Source: Gordonia gummivorans
GTDB lineage: Bacteria > Actinomycetota > Actinomycetes > Mycobacteriales > Mycobacteriaceae
DNA length: 64,000 bases
Assembly (NCBI RefSeq): GCF_022513585.1
Contig: NZ_JAKWBF010000002.1
Coordinates: forward strand, 62,001-126,000
Direction of reading: 5' to 3'
Below the pieces are notes generated by a model that was not told the DNA's origin, did no database searches, and saw only the letters and a list, made by a program, of their open reading frames with translations. Positions 32,704 to 41,832 of the stretch are shown here, in pieces. The position numbers were made by a program, and so were the translations under genes. How positions within the stretch are numbered: the first letter of the stretch is position 1; each line of letters opens with the position of its first letter.

Positions 32704-34632
32704 TCAGTTCTCCCCGTGGCCGTCCGCGTCGGGGTGCCCGGCGATCTCGTCGGCGGTGTAGTACTTCTCGATTTCGGAGAAATCGAACAGCTCCAGCAGG
32801 TCCGGGCGCATCGGGATCTGATCTTCGCGGACCACGGTGACCTCGGGGACCGGCGAATCGTCACCGGCGTCAGCGGTGCACACCAGCAGCGTGTTACGCC
32901 ACGTCGCGTCCATCGCCGGGTGGTCGTCGCGGGTGTGACCGCCTCGGCTCTCGGTACGGATGAGTGCCGCCTTCGCGACGCATTCACACACCAGCAGCAT
33001 GTTGCGCATGTCGACCGCCAGATGCCAGCCGGGGTTGAACTGCCGGTGACCCTCGACCTGCATGCCGCCCAACCGGTTTCGCATCTCTTCCAGGTCGGTG
33101 ATCGCCTCTTGCACCTCCGCCTCTTTACGGATGATGCCCACCAGGTCGTTCATGAACTGCTGCAGTTCGGTGTGCAGTGTGTAGGGATTCTCGGGCTTCC
33201 CTTGGGCCGGAGGATCGAAGGGAGCCAGCGCGAAGGAAGCTGCACGCTCGACGTCTTCGGCCGCGATCTCCGGTCGTCGGTCCAGCGATTCGACATAAGA
33301 CGCGGCGCCCAGTCCGGCCCGGCGCCCGAACACCAGCAGGTCCGACAATGAGTTGCCGCCCAACCGATTTGACCCGTGCATTCCACCGGAGCATTCCCCT
33401 GCGGCGAACAGGCCGGGCACGCGCGACGCAGCGGTATCCGGGTCGACCTCGATCCCACCCATCACGTAATGACAGGTCGGACCCACCTCCATGGGCTCGG
33501 CGGTGATGTCGACGTCGGCCAACTCCTTGAACTGGTGGTGCATCGACGGAAGCCGGCGAACGATCTCGTCGGCGGGCATGCGGGAGGCGATGTCGAGGTA
33601 GACACCCCCGTGGTCGGTGCCACGGCCCGCCTTGACCTCTTCGTTGATCGCCCGGGCCACCTCGTCACGGGGCAGCAGATCGGGAGTGCGCCGCGCACTG
33701 TCGTTGTCGGCAAGCCATTTGTCGGCTTCCTCTTCGGTTTCGGCGTACTGCCCTTTGAACACCGGCGGGATGTAGTCGAACATGAAGCGCTTGCCCTCGG
33801 TGTTCTTCAAGACACCACCGTCACCTCGAACACCTTCGGTCACCAGGATGCCCTTGACCGACGGCGGCCACACCATGCCTGTCGGATGGAATTGGATGAA
33901 CTCCATGTTGATGAGGCTCGCGCCGGCGCGCAGGGCGAGTGCATGTCCGTCGCCGGTGTACTCCCATGAGTTGGACGTCACTTTGAACGACTTGCCGATG
34001 CCGCCGGTCGCGAGCACCACCGCGGGTGCCTCGAACAGGACGAAGCGGCCCGATTCGCGCCAGTAGCCGAACGCGCCGGCGATGGCGTCGCCGTCTTTGA
34101 GTAGCTCGGTGATCGTGCATTCGGCAAACACCTTGATCCGCGACTCGTAGTCTCCGGTGGCCGCGTAATCCTCTTGCTGCAGCGAGACGATCTTCTGCTG
34201 CATCGTCCGGATCAGTTCGAGGCCGGTCCGGTCGCCGACGTGGGCGAGCCTCGGGTAGGTGTGACCCCCGAAGTTGCGCTGGGCAATCCGCCCGTCGGCC
34301 GTTCGATCGAACAGGGCGCCATAGGTTTCCAGCTCCCAGACCCGATCCGGCGCTTCCTTGGCATGCAGTTCGGCCATGCGCCAGTTGTTGAGGAACTTAC
34401 CTCCGCGCATGGTGTCTTTGAAATGCGCCTGCCAGTTGTCCTTGGAGTTGGCGTTGCCCATCGATGCGGCACAACCACCCTCGGCCATCACCGTGTGTGC
34501 CTTGCCGAACAACGATTTGCACACCACGGCAACCGAATAGCCCTTCTCACGAGCCTCGATGACCGCACGCAGCCCGGCACCGCCCGCACCGATGACGACG
34601 ACGTCGTAGCTGTGGCGTTCCGGTTCAGTCAT
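32704..34632 (-). CDS. sdhA: Succinate dehydrogenase flavoprotein subunit (Sdh1 type)
   Basis: A 642-residue flavoprotein oxidising succinate to fumarate. FAD motif 'VVVIGAGGAGLRAVIEA', the covalent-flavin region 'KAHTVMAEGGCAASMGN', the active site 'HYVMGGIEVD' and 'GLFAAGECSGGMHGSNRLGG' are present, with the catalytic Arg in 'RTESRGGHTRDDHP'. The long spacing inserts match the mycobacterial Sdh1 class. Cytoplasmic face of the membrane complex. Confidence 0.95.
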   Translation of the reverse strand: MTEPERHSYDVVVIGAGGAGLRAVIEAREKGYSVAVVCKSLFGKAHTVMAEGGCAASMGNANSKDNWQAHFKDTMRGGKFLNNWRMAELHAKEAPDRVWELETYGALFDRTADGRIAQRNFGGHTYPRLAHVGDRTGLELIRTMQQKIVSLQQEDYAATGDYESRIKVFAECTITELLKDGDAIAGAFGYWRESGRFVLFEAPAVVLATGGIGKSFKVTSNSWEYTGDGHALALRAGASLINMEFIQFHPTGMVWPPSVKGILVTEGVRGDGGVLKNTEGKRFMFDYIPPVFKGQYAETEEEADKWLADNDSARRTPDLLPRDEVARAINEEVKAGRGTDHGGVYLDIASRMPADEIVRRLPSMHHQFKELADVDITAEPMEVGPTCHYVMGGIEVDPDTAASRVPGLFAAGECSGGMHGSNRLGGNSLSDLLVFGRRAGLGAASYVESLDRRPEIAAEDVERAASFALAPFDPPAQGKPENPYTLHTELQQFMNDLVGIIRKEAEVQEAITDLEEMRNRLGGMQVEGHRQFNPGWHLAVDMRNMLLVCECVAKAALIRTESRGGHTRDDHPAMDATWRNTLLVCTADAGDDSPVPEVTVVREDQIPMRPDLLELFDFSEIEKYYTADEIAGHPDADGHGEN

Positions 34633-34712
34633 CTAGCCAAGACCCCCTACTGTGAAATCGATTGCACGACAGTGATTGTGAACATGTCAGTCGTTGTGAA
34701 ATCCAAGGGGTG

Positions 34713-35537
34713 TCACCCTACGAATCTCAGGTCAGAGATCGTGTCGCTGGCCACCAGCATGATGTAGAAGTCGGTGAGCACCAGGGTGCCGAGGGTGATC
34801 CAGGCGAACTGCATGTGCCGGGTGTTGAGCTTCGACACCTGGGTCCAGATCCAGTACCGGACCGGGTGGGCCGAGAAGTGCTTGAGCCGGCCTCCGGTGA
34901 CATGCCGGCACGAATGGCACGACACGGTATAGGTCCAGAGCAGCAGCACATTCGCCACCAAGATGACGTTGCCCAGCCCAAAGCCGAACCCGCCGTCTTT
35001 CCCGTGGAACGCGGTGATCGCGTCGTAGGTGTTGATCAGCGAAACGATCACCGCGACATAGAAGAAGTAGCGGTGCACGTTCTGCACGATGAGCGGTAGC
35101 CTGGTCTCTCCCGTGTAGCGGCCGTGCGGCTCGGCCACCGCACAGGCCGGCGGGGAGAACCAGATCGAACGGTAGTAGGCCTTGCGGTAGTAGTAGCAGG
35201 TCAGGCGGAATCCCAGCAGGAACGGGAGCACCACGAAACCGAGCGGGATCCACATCGGGAGTTCCGGAAACGGGGTCCCGAAATGACTCGAACCCGGCAC
35301 GCACGACTCACTCAGGCACGGCGAATAGAACGGCGTCAGATAGTGATAGTCGGCAACCCAGTACGCGCTGCGAACAAACGAACGCACCGTCGCATAGACG
35401 ATGAAAGCCGACAGACCGAGCACCGTCAGCAGCGGCGACAGCCACCACCTGTCGACCCTCAGGGTTCGCGCCAGAATGCGCGCCCGTCCCGGAGAAAAGA
35501 CCCCGGTTGCCTCCCGCTCAGCTGCGGGGGCGCTCAC
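34713..35537 (-). CDS. sdhC: Succinate dehydrogenase membrane anchor (Sdh1 type)
   Basis: A 274-residue membrane anchor with about five helices, as in mycobacterial Sdh1 (single anchor instead of SdhC+SdhD). His residues in 'YHYLTPFYSPC' and 'SCHSCRHVTGG' are candidate heme or quinone-site ligands. GTG 35537 overlaps the upstream small gene by GTGA. The gap to sdhA is 80 bp. Confidence 0.93.
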   Translation of the reverse strand: MSAPAAEREATGVFSPGRARILARTLRVDRWWLSPLLTVLGLSAFIVYATVRSFVRSAYWVADYHYLTPFYSPCLSESCVPGSSHFGTPFPELPMWIPLGFVVLPFLLGFRLTCYYYRKAYYRSIWFSPPACAVAEPHGRYTGETRLPLIVQNVHRYFFYVAVIVSLINTYDAITAFHGKDGGFGFGLGNVILVANVLLLWTYTVSCHSCRHVTGGRLKHFSAHPVRYWIWTQVSKLNTRHMQFAWITLGTLVLTDFYIMLVASDTISDLRFVG

Positions 35538-35827
35538 TTCGTTCGCTCACGCGAGTGGAAGCCCAGCCCTTCGTCTTGTGCACCGAGCCACGCCGACTCA
35601 TCCGACTTGCTGTCCGGTACGTATATGACGTCGTCCTTGCCGCTCTTGGCCTTGAGGAGGGGCGGCGGCGCATGTTCGAAGTCGTGCAGATCGATTTCGA
35701 GCCGGTCGAGGTCGTTCGTCATCCGTCGAACGGCGTCGACATCGCCATACCGTGCTTTGAGCTTGACGATGTGGTGCCGCAGCGTCCCGATGCTCCGATG
35801 GAGTTCATTCATCTCGGCCGTTACCAT
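35534..35827 (-). CDS. Conserved 97-aa leading gene of the sdh1 operon
   Basis: A soluble 97-residue helical protein ('LHRSIGTLRHHIVKLKARYG', 'DLDRLEIDLHDFEHA') with a disordered Lys/Asp-rich tail. A gene of the same size leads the Sdh1 operon in Mycobacterium. Function unknown; its coupling to sdhC suggests an assembly or accessory role. AGGGAG ribosome-binding site before ATG 35827. Confidence 0.85.
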   Translation of the reverse strand: MVTAEMNELHRSIGTLRHHIVKLKARYGDVDAVRRMTNDLDRLEIDLHDFEHAPPPLLKAKSGKDDVIYVPDSKSDESAWLGAQDEGLGFHSRERTK

Positions 35828-35847
35828 GGGACTCCCTCCAAGAACTA

Positions 35848-35863
35848 TGTGATACGCACCACA
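35848..35863. promoter_or_regulatory. CRP/GlxR-like site before the sdh operon
   Basis: TGTGATACGCACCACA differs from TGTGA-N6-TCACA at one position. It lies 21 bp upstream of the first sdh gene, where binding would affect the operon promoter. GlxR is known to regulate sdh in corynebacteria. Confidence 0.5.
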
Positions 35864-35942
35864 GTACCGTCGGGGACCCCTCAGTCAACGACATTCCACT
35901 ACAACATGTCGTATTGACCTCTCCTGGGTACCCTTCCTCGCA

Positions 35943-35964
35943 AGCATGCGAACAAATGCATGCT
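35943..35964. promoter_or_regulatory. AGCATGC inverted repeat in the sdh / membrane-protein divergent region
   Basis: AGCATGC (35943-35949) and GCATGCT (35958-35964) are separated by 8 bp in the divergent region, and could be an operator for the rightward gene at 36031. Confidence 0.4.
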
Positions 35965-36030
35965 CGTGGAGGCGCCGCAGAGGTGACCGGCTCCCGAACC
36001 TGAGCGTTGCCCGACCGGAAGGGAACCGAG

Positions 36031-36729
36031 GTGGCGGACGACACCGCGCCCGACGACACGGGGCCGGGCGAACAGAGACCACGCGCGGAACGACGCTGGG
36101 CCGCATCGGCGTGCGTTCTCGTCTCGATGTCGGTGCCGTTTCTTCTGCCCGGCCACTACGGCCCGGGCACCGACTGGTTCATCCCCTGGTTCTTCCCCAC
36201 CATTCAGGGAGTGGCACTCCTCGCTCTCGTGATCGCGGACCCCGGCCGCATCGACCGGCCCGGTCCGTGGGTTCGCGGACTGTCGCTCGCGTTGGTCGCA
36301 ACGATCGCCGCGGGCGCGGCGTGGGGATCGGCGAGACTGGTCTGGGATCTGCTCCACGGCAGCCCGCAGACGACCAACGCCCTGGAACTCCTCGTGTCCG
36401 GTGCGCTCGTCTGGATCCAAACCATCATCGCGTTCGCGTTCCTGTATTGGGAACTCGACAACGGCGGGCCGGTCAACCGGCATCTGCATCCCCGCGAGTA
36501 CACCGATCTGGCGTTCCCCCAGCAACTCAATCCCGAACTTGCCGCTCCGGGCTGGCGGCCGGTGTTCTTCGACTACCTCTACCTCGGCCTGAACAACGCC
36601 ACCGCGTTCAGCCCGACCGATGTCCTGCCACTCGCCCGATGGGCGAAGCTCGCCATGGCTGTGCAGTCGATGCTGTCGATCGTCATCCTGAGCCTCGTCG
36701 TCGCCAACGCGGTCAATCTGCTCGGCTGA
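36031..36729 (+). CDS. Conserved membrane protein (232 aa)
   Basis: A four-helix membrane protein. Helices: 'AASACVLVSMSVPFLLPG', 'GVALLALVIADPG', 'LALVATIAAGAAWGSARLV', 'SGALVWIQTIIAFAFLYWEL', then 'MAVQSMLSIVILSLVVANAV'. The motif 'FAFLYWELDNGGP' and the helix-loop 'DYLYLGLNNATAFSPTD' are those of a conserved DUF1345-like family of unknown function; the last resembles ion-channel pore surroundings. GTG 36031 follows AAGGGAACC; an in-frame TTG at 36007 is less likely. Confidence 0.82.
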   Translation: MADDTAPDDTGPGEQRPRAERRWAASACVLVSMSVPFLLPGHYGPGTDWFIPWFFPTIQGVALLALVIADPGRIDRPGPWVRGLSLALVATIAAGAAWGSARLVWDLLHGSPQTTNALELLVSGALVWIQTIIAFAFLYWELDNGGPVNRHLHPREYTDLAFPQQLNPELAAPGWRPVFFDYLYLGLNNATAFSPTDVLPLARWAKLAMAVQSMLSIVILSLVVANAVNLLG

Positions 36730-37696
36730 CACCATCCGCCGGGCCATGGGCGTTCCCGGTCGTCGCGCGCGCTCGAAAGACTGCCGGCGAGACACCGTGT
36801 TGCCGCTTGAACGCCGCGCTGAAGGCAAACGGGCTGCCGTAGCCGACCTGTCGCGCAATCGATGTCAGGGTCTGCTCTGGATCGGCGAGGAGGTCGGCGG
36901 CGGCCGACAGCCGCCAGTCGGTGAGGTAGGTCATCGGGGGCACACCGACGAGGTCGGTGAAGCGTCTGGCCATCGCCGCGCGTGACACGCCGGCCGCGGT
37001 GGCCAGCGAGGCCACCGTCCATGGCTGGTCAATCCCGTTGTGCAGCAGGCGTAGAGCATGGCCGACGACCGGGTCGGAGTGTGCGCGATACCATTTTGCG
37101 GCGCGAACATCGCCGCGTTCCATGGCTTGTCGCAGCCCCGTGATGAGAAGTAGATCGAGCAAACGGTTGAGGACGGCGTCTTGGGCAGGCGAGTCACGGA
37201 CGATCTCGTCTTCCATGAGCGCGATCAGCGGATGGTCGCGCAGGGACACCAGGGTGAAACGGTCGAGAGCGTCGAGAAGGCGTCGGCTCACCTCCCCACT
37301 CGCATACGTGCCGATCAGCATGATCGCTTGCGCCGCAGTATCGTCGGCGCAGTTTCCCCACGAACGCACGCCGAAGCACATGTCCTCGGCGACACTGTGC
37401 GTGCCCGTCGGGTCGAAGCACTGACCACCGGTGTCGATGCGCGCAACCCACTCGTGTTCGGGTTCGTCGGCGATCACATACGGATGAGTCCCACGCACCA
37501 GCGCGACATCGCCGGGTCGCACCCGATAGCTCACACCGTCGTCATAGGACAGCGTCGACTCCCCTCGCGTGACCGCCACGACGGTGAGCGGAGCCGTGTC
37601 CTCGATGCGAACCGACCAGGGCGACGCCATCACCATGCGCAGCATCATGGGGCTGTGCGCGCGCGGACCGTTCAGCAGACTTCCCAGAGCATCCAC
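36713..37696 (-). CDS. AraC-family regulator with cupin sensor
   Basis: A 327-residue regulator: an N-terminal cupin (about 20-170, 'GVSYRVRPGDVALVRGTHPY') and a C-terminal AraC domain with two helix-turn-helix units ('VASLATAAGVSRAAMARRF', 'LTSIARQVGYGSPFAFSAAF' and 'QHGVSPAVFR'). It belongs to the cupin_6 group. It is divergent from an NAD(P)-binding protein gene, its likely target. The GTG at 37696 is uncertain; the frame extends to 37819, past the divergent gene's start. The 3' end overlaps the convergent gene by 17 bp. Confidence 0.85.
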   Translation of the reverse strand: MDALGSLLNGPRAHSPMMLRMVMASPWSVRIEDTAPLTVVAVTRGESTLSYDDGVSYRVRPGDVALVRGTHPYVIADEPEHEWVARIDTGGQCFDPTGTHSVAEDMCFGVRSWGNCADDTAAQAIMLIGTYASGEVSRRLLDALDRFTLVSLRDHPLIALMEDEIVRDSPAQDAVLNRLLDLLLITGLRQAMERGDVRAAKWYRAHSDPVVGHALRLLHNGIDQPWTVASLATAAGVSRAAMARRFTDLVGVPPMTYLTDWRLSAAADLLADPEQTLTSIARQVGYGSPFAFSAAFKRQHGVSPAVFRARATTGNAHGPADGVSRAD

Positions 37697-37788
37697 GACC
37701 ACGAGAGTACGCCGCGATGAGACGATCGGACATGCAACTGATCCTATGAGCCATGGATCGTCTCGCCTGAGGGCGGTGTACTCGATGC

Positions 37789-38664
37789 ATGACACAACTC
37801 TCGACACTCCCCGACGCAACCATTCAACGCCCCGACCTTCGCCCGGCCCTCATCGTCGGCGCGTCCGGCAAGACCGGACGGCGCATCGCCGATCGACTCG
37901 ATGCGCGCGGGGTTCCCGTCCGCCGGGCCGGCCGGTCAACCGAACCCCGGTTCGACTGGACCGACCGCACCACCTGGGCGTCCGCTCTGGAAGACGTTGG
38001 TCTGGTGTACATCTCCTATCAGCCCGACCTGATCGCCGACGGAGCGGTCGCCGACATCGCGGAGTTCGTGCGACTCGCCGACAAGGCGGGTGCGGCACGG
38101 CTCGTTCTGCTTGCCGGGCGCGGTGAACCCGAGGCCGAGCATGCCGGCCGTGTCGTGCATGCCGCGCAGGCAGATTCGACCGTCCTGTCCTGTGCGTGGT
38201 TCGACCAGAACTTCTCCGAAGGCGGCTTCGCCCCGGAGGTCGACGCCGGGTCGTTGACGCTGCCGGTGGGCGAGATTGGTGAACCGTTCATCGACGCCGA
38301 CGACATCGCCGACGTGGCCGTCGCCGCTCTCCTCGACACGACGTCAGACGGTGAGAACCCACACGCCGGCAAGACCTACGACCTGACCGGCCCGCGGCTA
38401 CTCACCTTCGCCGAGGTGGCCACCGAACTCGGCGGGGCCACCGGAGCCGCAATCGCCTTCCACCGCGTGACCCACGATGAGTACCGCGCGATACTGGCAT
38501 CGGCAGGTCTCGACGCGCCGACGATCGAACTCATGTCCACCCTGCTGACGAACCTCTTCGATGGGCGGAACTCCAGCGTGACCACCGATGTCGCCGACGT
38601 TCTCGGCCGCCCGGCCCGCGACTTCACCTACTTCGCCGCCGCCTTCGCGGAGCGTCATCGATGA
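37789..38664 (+). CDS. NmrA-type NAD(P)-binding protein
   Basis: A 291-residue atypical SDR of the NmrA/NAD(P)H-azoreductase type: 'LIVGASGKTGRRIADRL', 'RLVLLAGRGEPEAEH', 'CAWFDQNFSEGGF', 'PFIDADDIADVAVAAL', 'TYDLTGPRLLTFAEVATELGG'. The catalytic YxxxK is absent, so it may sense or shuttle redox state or reduce quinones. Divergent from the AraC gene. Confidence 0.88.
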   Translation: MTQLSTLPDATIQRPDLRPALIVGASGKTGRRIADRLDARGVPVRRAGRSTEPRFDWTDRTTWASALEDVGLVYISYQPDLIADGAVADIAEFVRLADKAGAARLVLLAGRGEPEAEHAGRVVHAAQADSTVLSCAWFDQNFSEGGFAPEVDAGSLTLPVGEIGEPFIDADDIADVAVAALLDTTSDGENPHAGKTYDLTGPRLLTFAEVATELGGATGAAIAFHRVTHDEYRAILASAGLDAPTIELMSTLLTNLFDGRNSSVTTDVADVLGRPARDFTYFAAAFAERHR

Positions 38665-38676
38665 TGTCCGACAACG

Positions 38677-40059
38677 TCATCCGGACTCCGCGGCCATCCG
38701 TCCGGCTCGCACGGCCTCTGCCAGCACAGCATGGTCGGCCTCCACGTGGTCGGCGTAGCGAACCGCGAAGCGGCCGATGACCTCGTCGAGTTCCTGGTCG
38801 CCGGCGAGGTAGCCACTCAACAGCCGAGGATCGAGCGAGCGTGAATGTGCGCGGGCGAGCAGCGCCCCGGCGAGTCGGCCGTAGTCGTCGAGGTGATCTG
38901 CTTCCAACGCACTCGGGTCGATGTCACCCTTCAGATTCCGGAACTGGCGCACGATGTACGGGATTCCGTCGATGGTGGTCCAGCCAAGCAGAATGTCGGT
39001 CTCGGCCTGAACGAGCCTGGCGCCGTGCACAATCCGCTTGCCCTCGTGTGACGGCTCTGCCGCCGACAGATATGGCGCCAGCGACGACGGTTGAGCCTGC
39101 TCGATCTGCAGGACGAGTACCTCGTCGGTGTTGCCCAGCAACAGCGCGACATAACTGCGGAGGCCGACGCTTCCGGTACCCACGATCCGAAATGCCACGT
39201 CGGCCACCGAGTAGCGGCCGATCAGGTTGCGCCGGGATTCACGCAACGTGTCGACGTACCGCTCGAGTCCATCGATCACAGCGTCGGCCACGTCTGCGTC
39301 CACCGAGGTGAGCGTGGGTGGCTCTTCGACGAATCTGCGGTGCTTGACACCCGTTTCGTGGTCGTCGAAGTGTGCGGTCCACTTCTCTGCCACCCGCGCG
39401 CTGGTGTTGCGGCTGGCCTTCTTCGCGGCCTTGGCGAAATCGTCGAGCAACGCATCCGCCTTGGCGCGCGTGATGACCGACTGATCGGGCAAGGCACTCC
39501 AGGATTGGAGGAAGGGTTGCTGCGCGAGTTCACGAATGGTTCGCCGGTAAGACTTCACCGCGTCCTCGGCGGCCTCCACGCACTCCGTGTCGGGCACACC
39601 ACCTTCCCGACCCGCGAGCACCAGGCTGGTCGACAGCCGTTTGAGATCCCACTCCCACGGGCCGACGATCGTTTCGTCGAAATCGTTGATGTCCATGACG
39701 ATGTCACCCTCTGGGGTGCCGTATAGACCGAAGTTGGCGGCATGGGCATCGCCGCACAGCTGCGCTTCGATGCCGCTCACCGGAGACGCGGCCAGGTCAG
39801 CCGCCATGAGTCCGGCCGAGCCGCGGTAGAACGCGAACGGTGACGACACCATTCGGCCGATGCGGAGTGGAATGAGGTGCGGCAGCCGACCACGATTGCT
39901 GGCGTCGATGAAGTCGAGGACACCGGGGCGCTCAACGGATTCGACGACCCGGTCGTGTGCCTCGATCGGGATGGTGTGGCGCAGTTGCTTGCCGCGCTCG
40001 AACAGGGACGTTCCGCTGACTGTCTGACGCAGGTTCACCTGCGACTTCTCCTTGGCCAC
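38677..40059 (-). CDS. DUF2252 family protein
   Basis: A 460-residue DUF2252 protein with a kinase-like fold. Conserved 'MVSSPFAFYRGSAGLMAADL', 'QLCGDAHAANFGLY', 'DINDFDETIVGPWEWDLKRL' and 'RIVGTGSVGLRSYVALL' are visible; GDAHxxNFG and DxNDFDE correspond to the catalytic and metal loops of aminoglycoside-kinase-like proteins. Substrate unknown. Single gene. Confidence 0.92.
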   Translation of the reverse strand: MAKEKSQVNLRQTVSGTSLFERGKQLRHTIPIEAHDRVVESVERPGVLDFIDASNRGRLPHLIPLRIGRMVSSPFAFYRGSAGLMAADLAASPVSGIEAQLCGDAHAANFGLYGTPEGDIVMDINDFDETIVGPWEWDLKRLSTSLVLAGREGGVPDTECVEAAEDAVKSYRRTIRELAQQPFLQSWSALPDQSVITRAKADALLDDFAKAAKKASRNTSARVAEKWTAHFDDHETGVKHRRFVEEPPTLTSVDADVADAVIDGLERYVDTLRESRRNLIGRYSVADVAFRIVGTGSVGLRSYVALLLGNTDEVLVLQIEQAQPSSLAPYLSAAEPSHEGKRIVHGARLVQAETDILLGWTTIDGIPYIVRQFRNLKGDIDPSALEADHLDDYGRLAGALLARAHSRSLDPRLLSGYLAGDQELDEVIGRFAVRYADHVEADHAVLAEAVRAGRMAAESG

Positions 40060-40158
40060 AAGGAGAATCTAACCGGATCAGTGGTGCGGCCTGCGTTGTC
40101 TGAACGAATCTGCTTTCGTCCCCGACGAAACCGGTGATCGGCGTGTTTGAATACTGCA

Positions 40159-41286
40159 ATGTTCGGACTGCTCTCACCGTGCCGCCACGCGTTCGACGAT
40201 GAGTTGATGTCGCAGTGGCGCAGTCACATGTGCGGGTTGTGCGTGTCCTTGCGCGACAACCACGGCCAGGCAATGCGCCTGACGACCAACACCGATGCGG
40301 TCATGGTGTCCGTGCTGACCGCGGCACAACGCGTCGAGGCGCCCGCCTCCACGGAGGTGGGCAGGTGCGCGCTGCGCGGAATGCGCCCGGCCACGGTGGT
40401 CGCCGCGTCGGAACCTGGAGTGCGACTGGCGACCACCACGTCGCTCACCCTCGCCGCCGCAAAGGCTTTCGATGTCACCGCCGAACAGGACCACGCGCTG
40501 GCACCTCGGTCTCGGGTGCGGTCGGCAGCGCTGCGCCAGGCGGGCCGGCGCCTCCGCTCGAGTGCCGGCGCAGACGAGTCGACCGCGATGCAGCTCGGCG
40601 TCGACGATATCCTCGAGACGCTGTCTCACCAGGCCGAAATCGAGTGTGATAGTTCAGAACTCGACCAGATCACCCAGGCATCCGGTCAGGCCTGCGCGCA
40701 GGTGTTCGCATCCTCCGCCGAGTTGTCGGGAACGCCCGCCAACGCCGACCATCTCGCGGCAATCGGATTCGACTTCGGCCGCATCGCGCATCTCCTCGAT
40801 GCCATCGACGACTACGAATCCGATCACGAGTCAGGCAGCTTCAATCCTCTCCGGGCCACGGACACGTCACGCGAGACCGCGCTCGCGGAATGTCGCACGC
40901 TCGCCGACGCGATTCGAACCCGCTATGCGAAACTGACCGTCCACGACGACCGGTTGCTCAGGGTCCTGCTGCTCGGCGGACTTCAGCGCGCGATCGGCAG
41001 GCGCGAACCCCGATCCGAGTGTCGCGCAACCCATCACCATCGCATCCCGACCGCCGCCGACACCCAATGGCCACCGATGCGACCACCCAACTATCCCGAT
41101 GACTGGCCCTACCCGCCGCCATTCAAACCGAACCGCAAGCTCCACGAACGCATCCTGCCGTTCATCGGTGTCTCGTGCTTCGGCAAGGCCTGCGTCGTCG
41201 ACCATTGGAACCACTGCAGCGACAAGTGGAAAGACGCCGCGTGCGACGACTGCGACTGCTGCGATTGTTGCGACTGCTGCGATTAG
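40159..41286 (+). CDS. DUF5685 family protein with Cys-rich tail
   Basis: A 375-residue helical protein of the DUF5685 family, starting 'MFGLLSPCRHAFDDELMSQW' and 'RSHMCGLCVSLRDNHG' with conserved Cys pairs. The core has 'GFDFGRIAHLLDAIDDYESD'. After a Pro-rich linker (about 300-325) the end is 'CDDCDCCDCCDCCD', a tandem Cys/Asp run that could bind a metal cluster. Some DUF5685 proteins resemble isoprenoid-synthase folds. TTG 40147 is an alternative start. Confidence 0.82.
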   Translation: MFGLLSPCRHAFDDELMSQWRSHMCGLCVSLRDNHGQAMRLTTNTDAVMVSVLTAAQRVEAPASTEVGRCALRGMRPATVVAASEPGVRLATTTSLTLAAAKAFDVTAEQDHALAPRSRVRSAALRQAGRRLRSSAGADESTAMQLGVDDILETLSHQAEIECDSSELDQITQASGQACAQVFASSAELSGTPANADHLAAIGFDFGRIAHLLDAIDDYESDHESGSFNPLRATDTSRETALAECRTLADAIRTRYAKLTVHDDRLLRVLLLGGLQRAIGRREPRSECRATHHHRIPTAADTQWPPMRPPNYPDDWPYPPPFKPNRKLHERILPFIGVSCFGKACVVDHWNHCSDKWKDAACDDCDCCDCCDCCD

Positions 41287-41294
41287 CGCCTGTC

Positions 41295-41571
41295 GGCTGA
41301 TCGACGAGGTCGGTGACCACCGCTCTGAACTGGGCAAATGCAGCAGGCCGAGGAGTCGCTCCTGACACTCTGTGTCCTGTTGGAGAATCTGTGTGCTGCA
41401 GCACACGGTTGACCCGATTCGGCACAGGGTGTGGTCCGAGGCCACCCATGGCACACCACCGCCCAGGGCGGCCTCGGCTTCGGTCTGGCCATGTCCCGCG
41501 TCGTCCTGCGAGAACTCGAGCCGAGTTGGAGAACGCGAGTGCTGCAGCACTCGCGTTCTCCAACTCGGCTC
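41295..41571 (+). repeat. 277-bp dispersed intergenic repeat, copy 2, with 54-bp perfect palindrome
   Basis: Inverted relative to copy 1 (25856-26133). It ends with a perfect 54-bp palindrome at 41518-41571 centred on CTGCAG, extending copy 1's 44-bp one by five compensating pairs at each side. An internal palindrome GTGTGCTGCAGCACAC lies at 41391-41406. Confidence 0.87.
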
Positions 41572-41670
41572 CGGTTGTCGCGGGTGCCGGCCGCGCGGAG
41601 GCTCCGGGCCGCATGGGCGGCCACGTTCTTCCTGTCTCCACGATCGCCGACGACGTCGGCGGGTGGGTCG

Positions 41671-41715
41671 CTGATCCGAAGAGTCTGGTGACCACCGCGC
41701 TGACCTGGTCAAATG
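41671..41715 (+). repeat. Partial third copy of the dispersed repeat (5' part)
   Basis: 'GGTGACCACCGC' followed by 'TGACCTGGTCAAATGC' matches the first 45 bp or so of copy 2 ('GGTGACCACCGC', 'TGAACTGGGCAAATGC'). Only the start is repeated. Confidence 0.6.
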
Positions 41716-41741
41716 CGTCGGTGCCGTGCCCGCAAAATCTA

Positions 41742-41832
41742 GGGGAAGAGTTTCTTCCCCGGGTTTCACAGTCGTCCGCGAGAAATTTCTGGAGGAGGAC
41801 ACCAAGGGTAGGGGAAGAAGTTCTTCCCCTAC
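41742..41832. repeat. Two GGGGAAGA palindromes
   Basis: GGGGAAGA-GTT-TCTTCCCC (41742-41760) and a 12-1-12 palindrome with the half-site GTAGGGGAAGAA (41808-41832), about 70 bp apart and sharing the core GGGGAAGA...TCTTCCCC. They could be operators or hairpins of a repeat unit. Confidence 0.6.
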
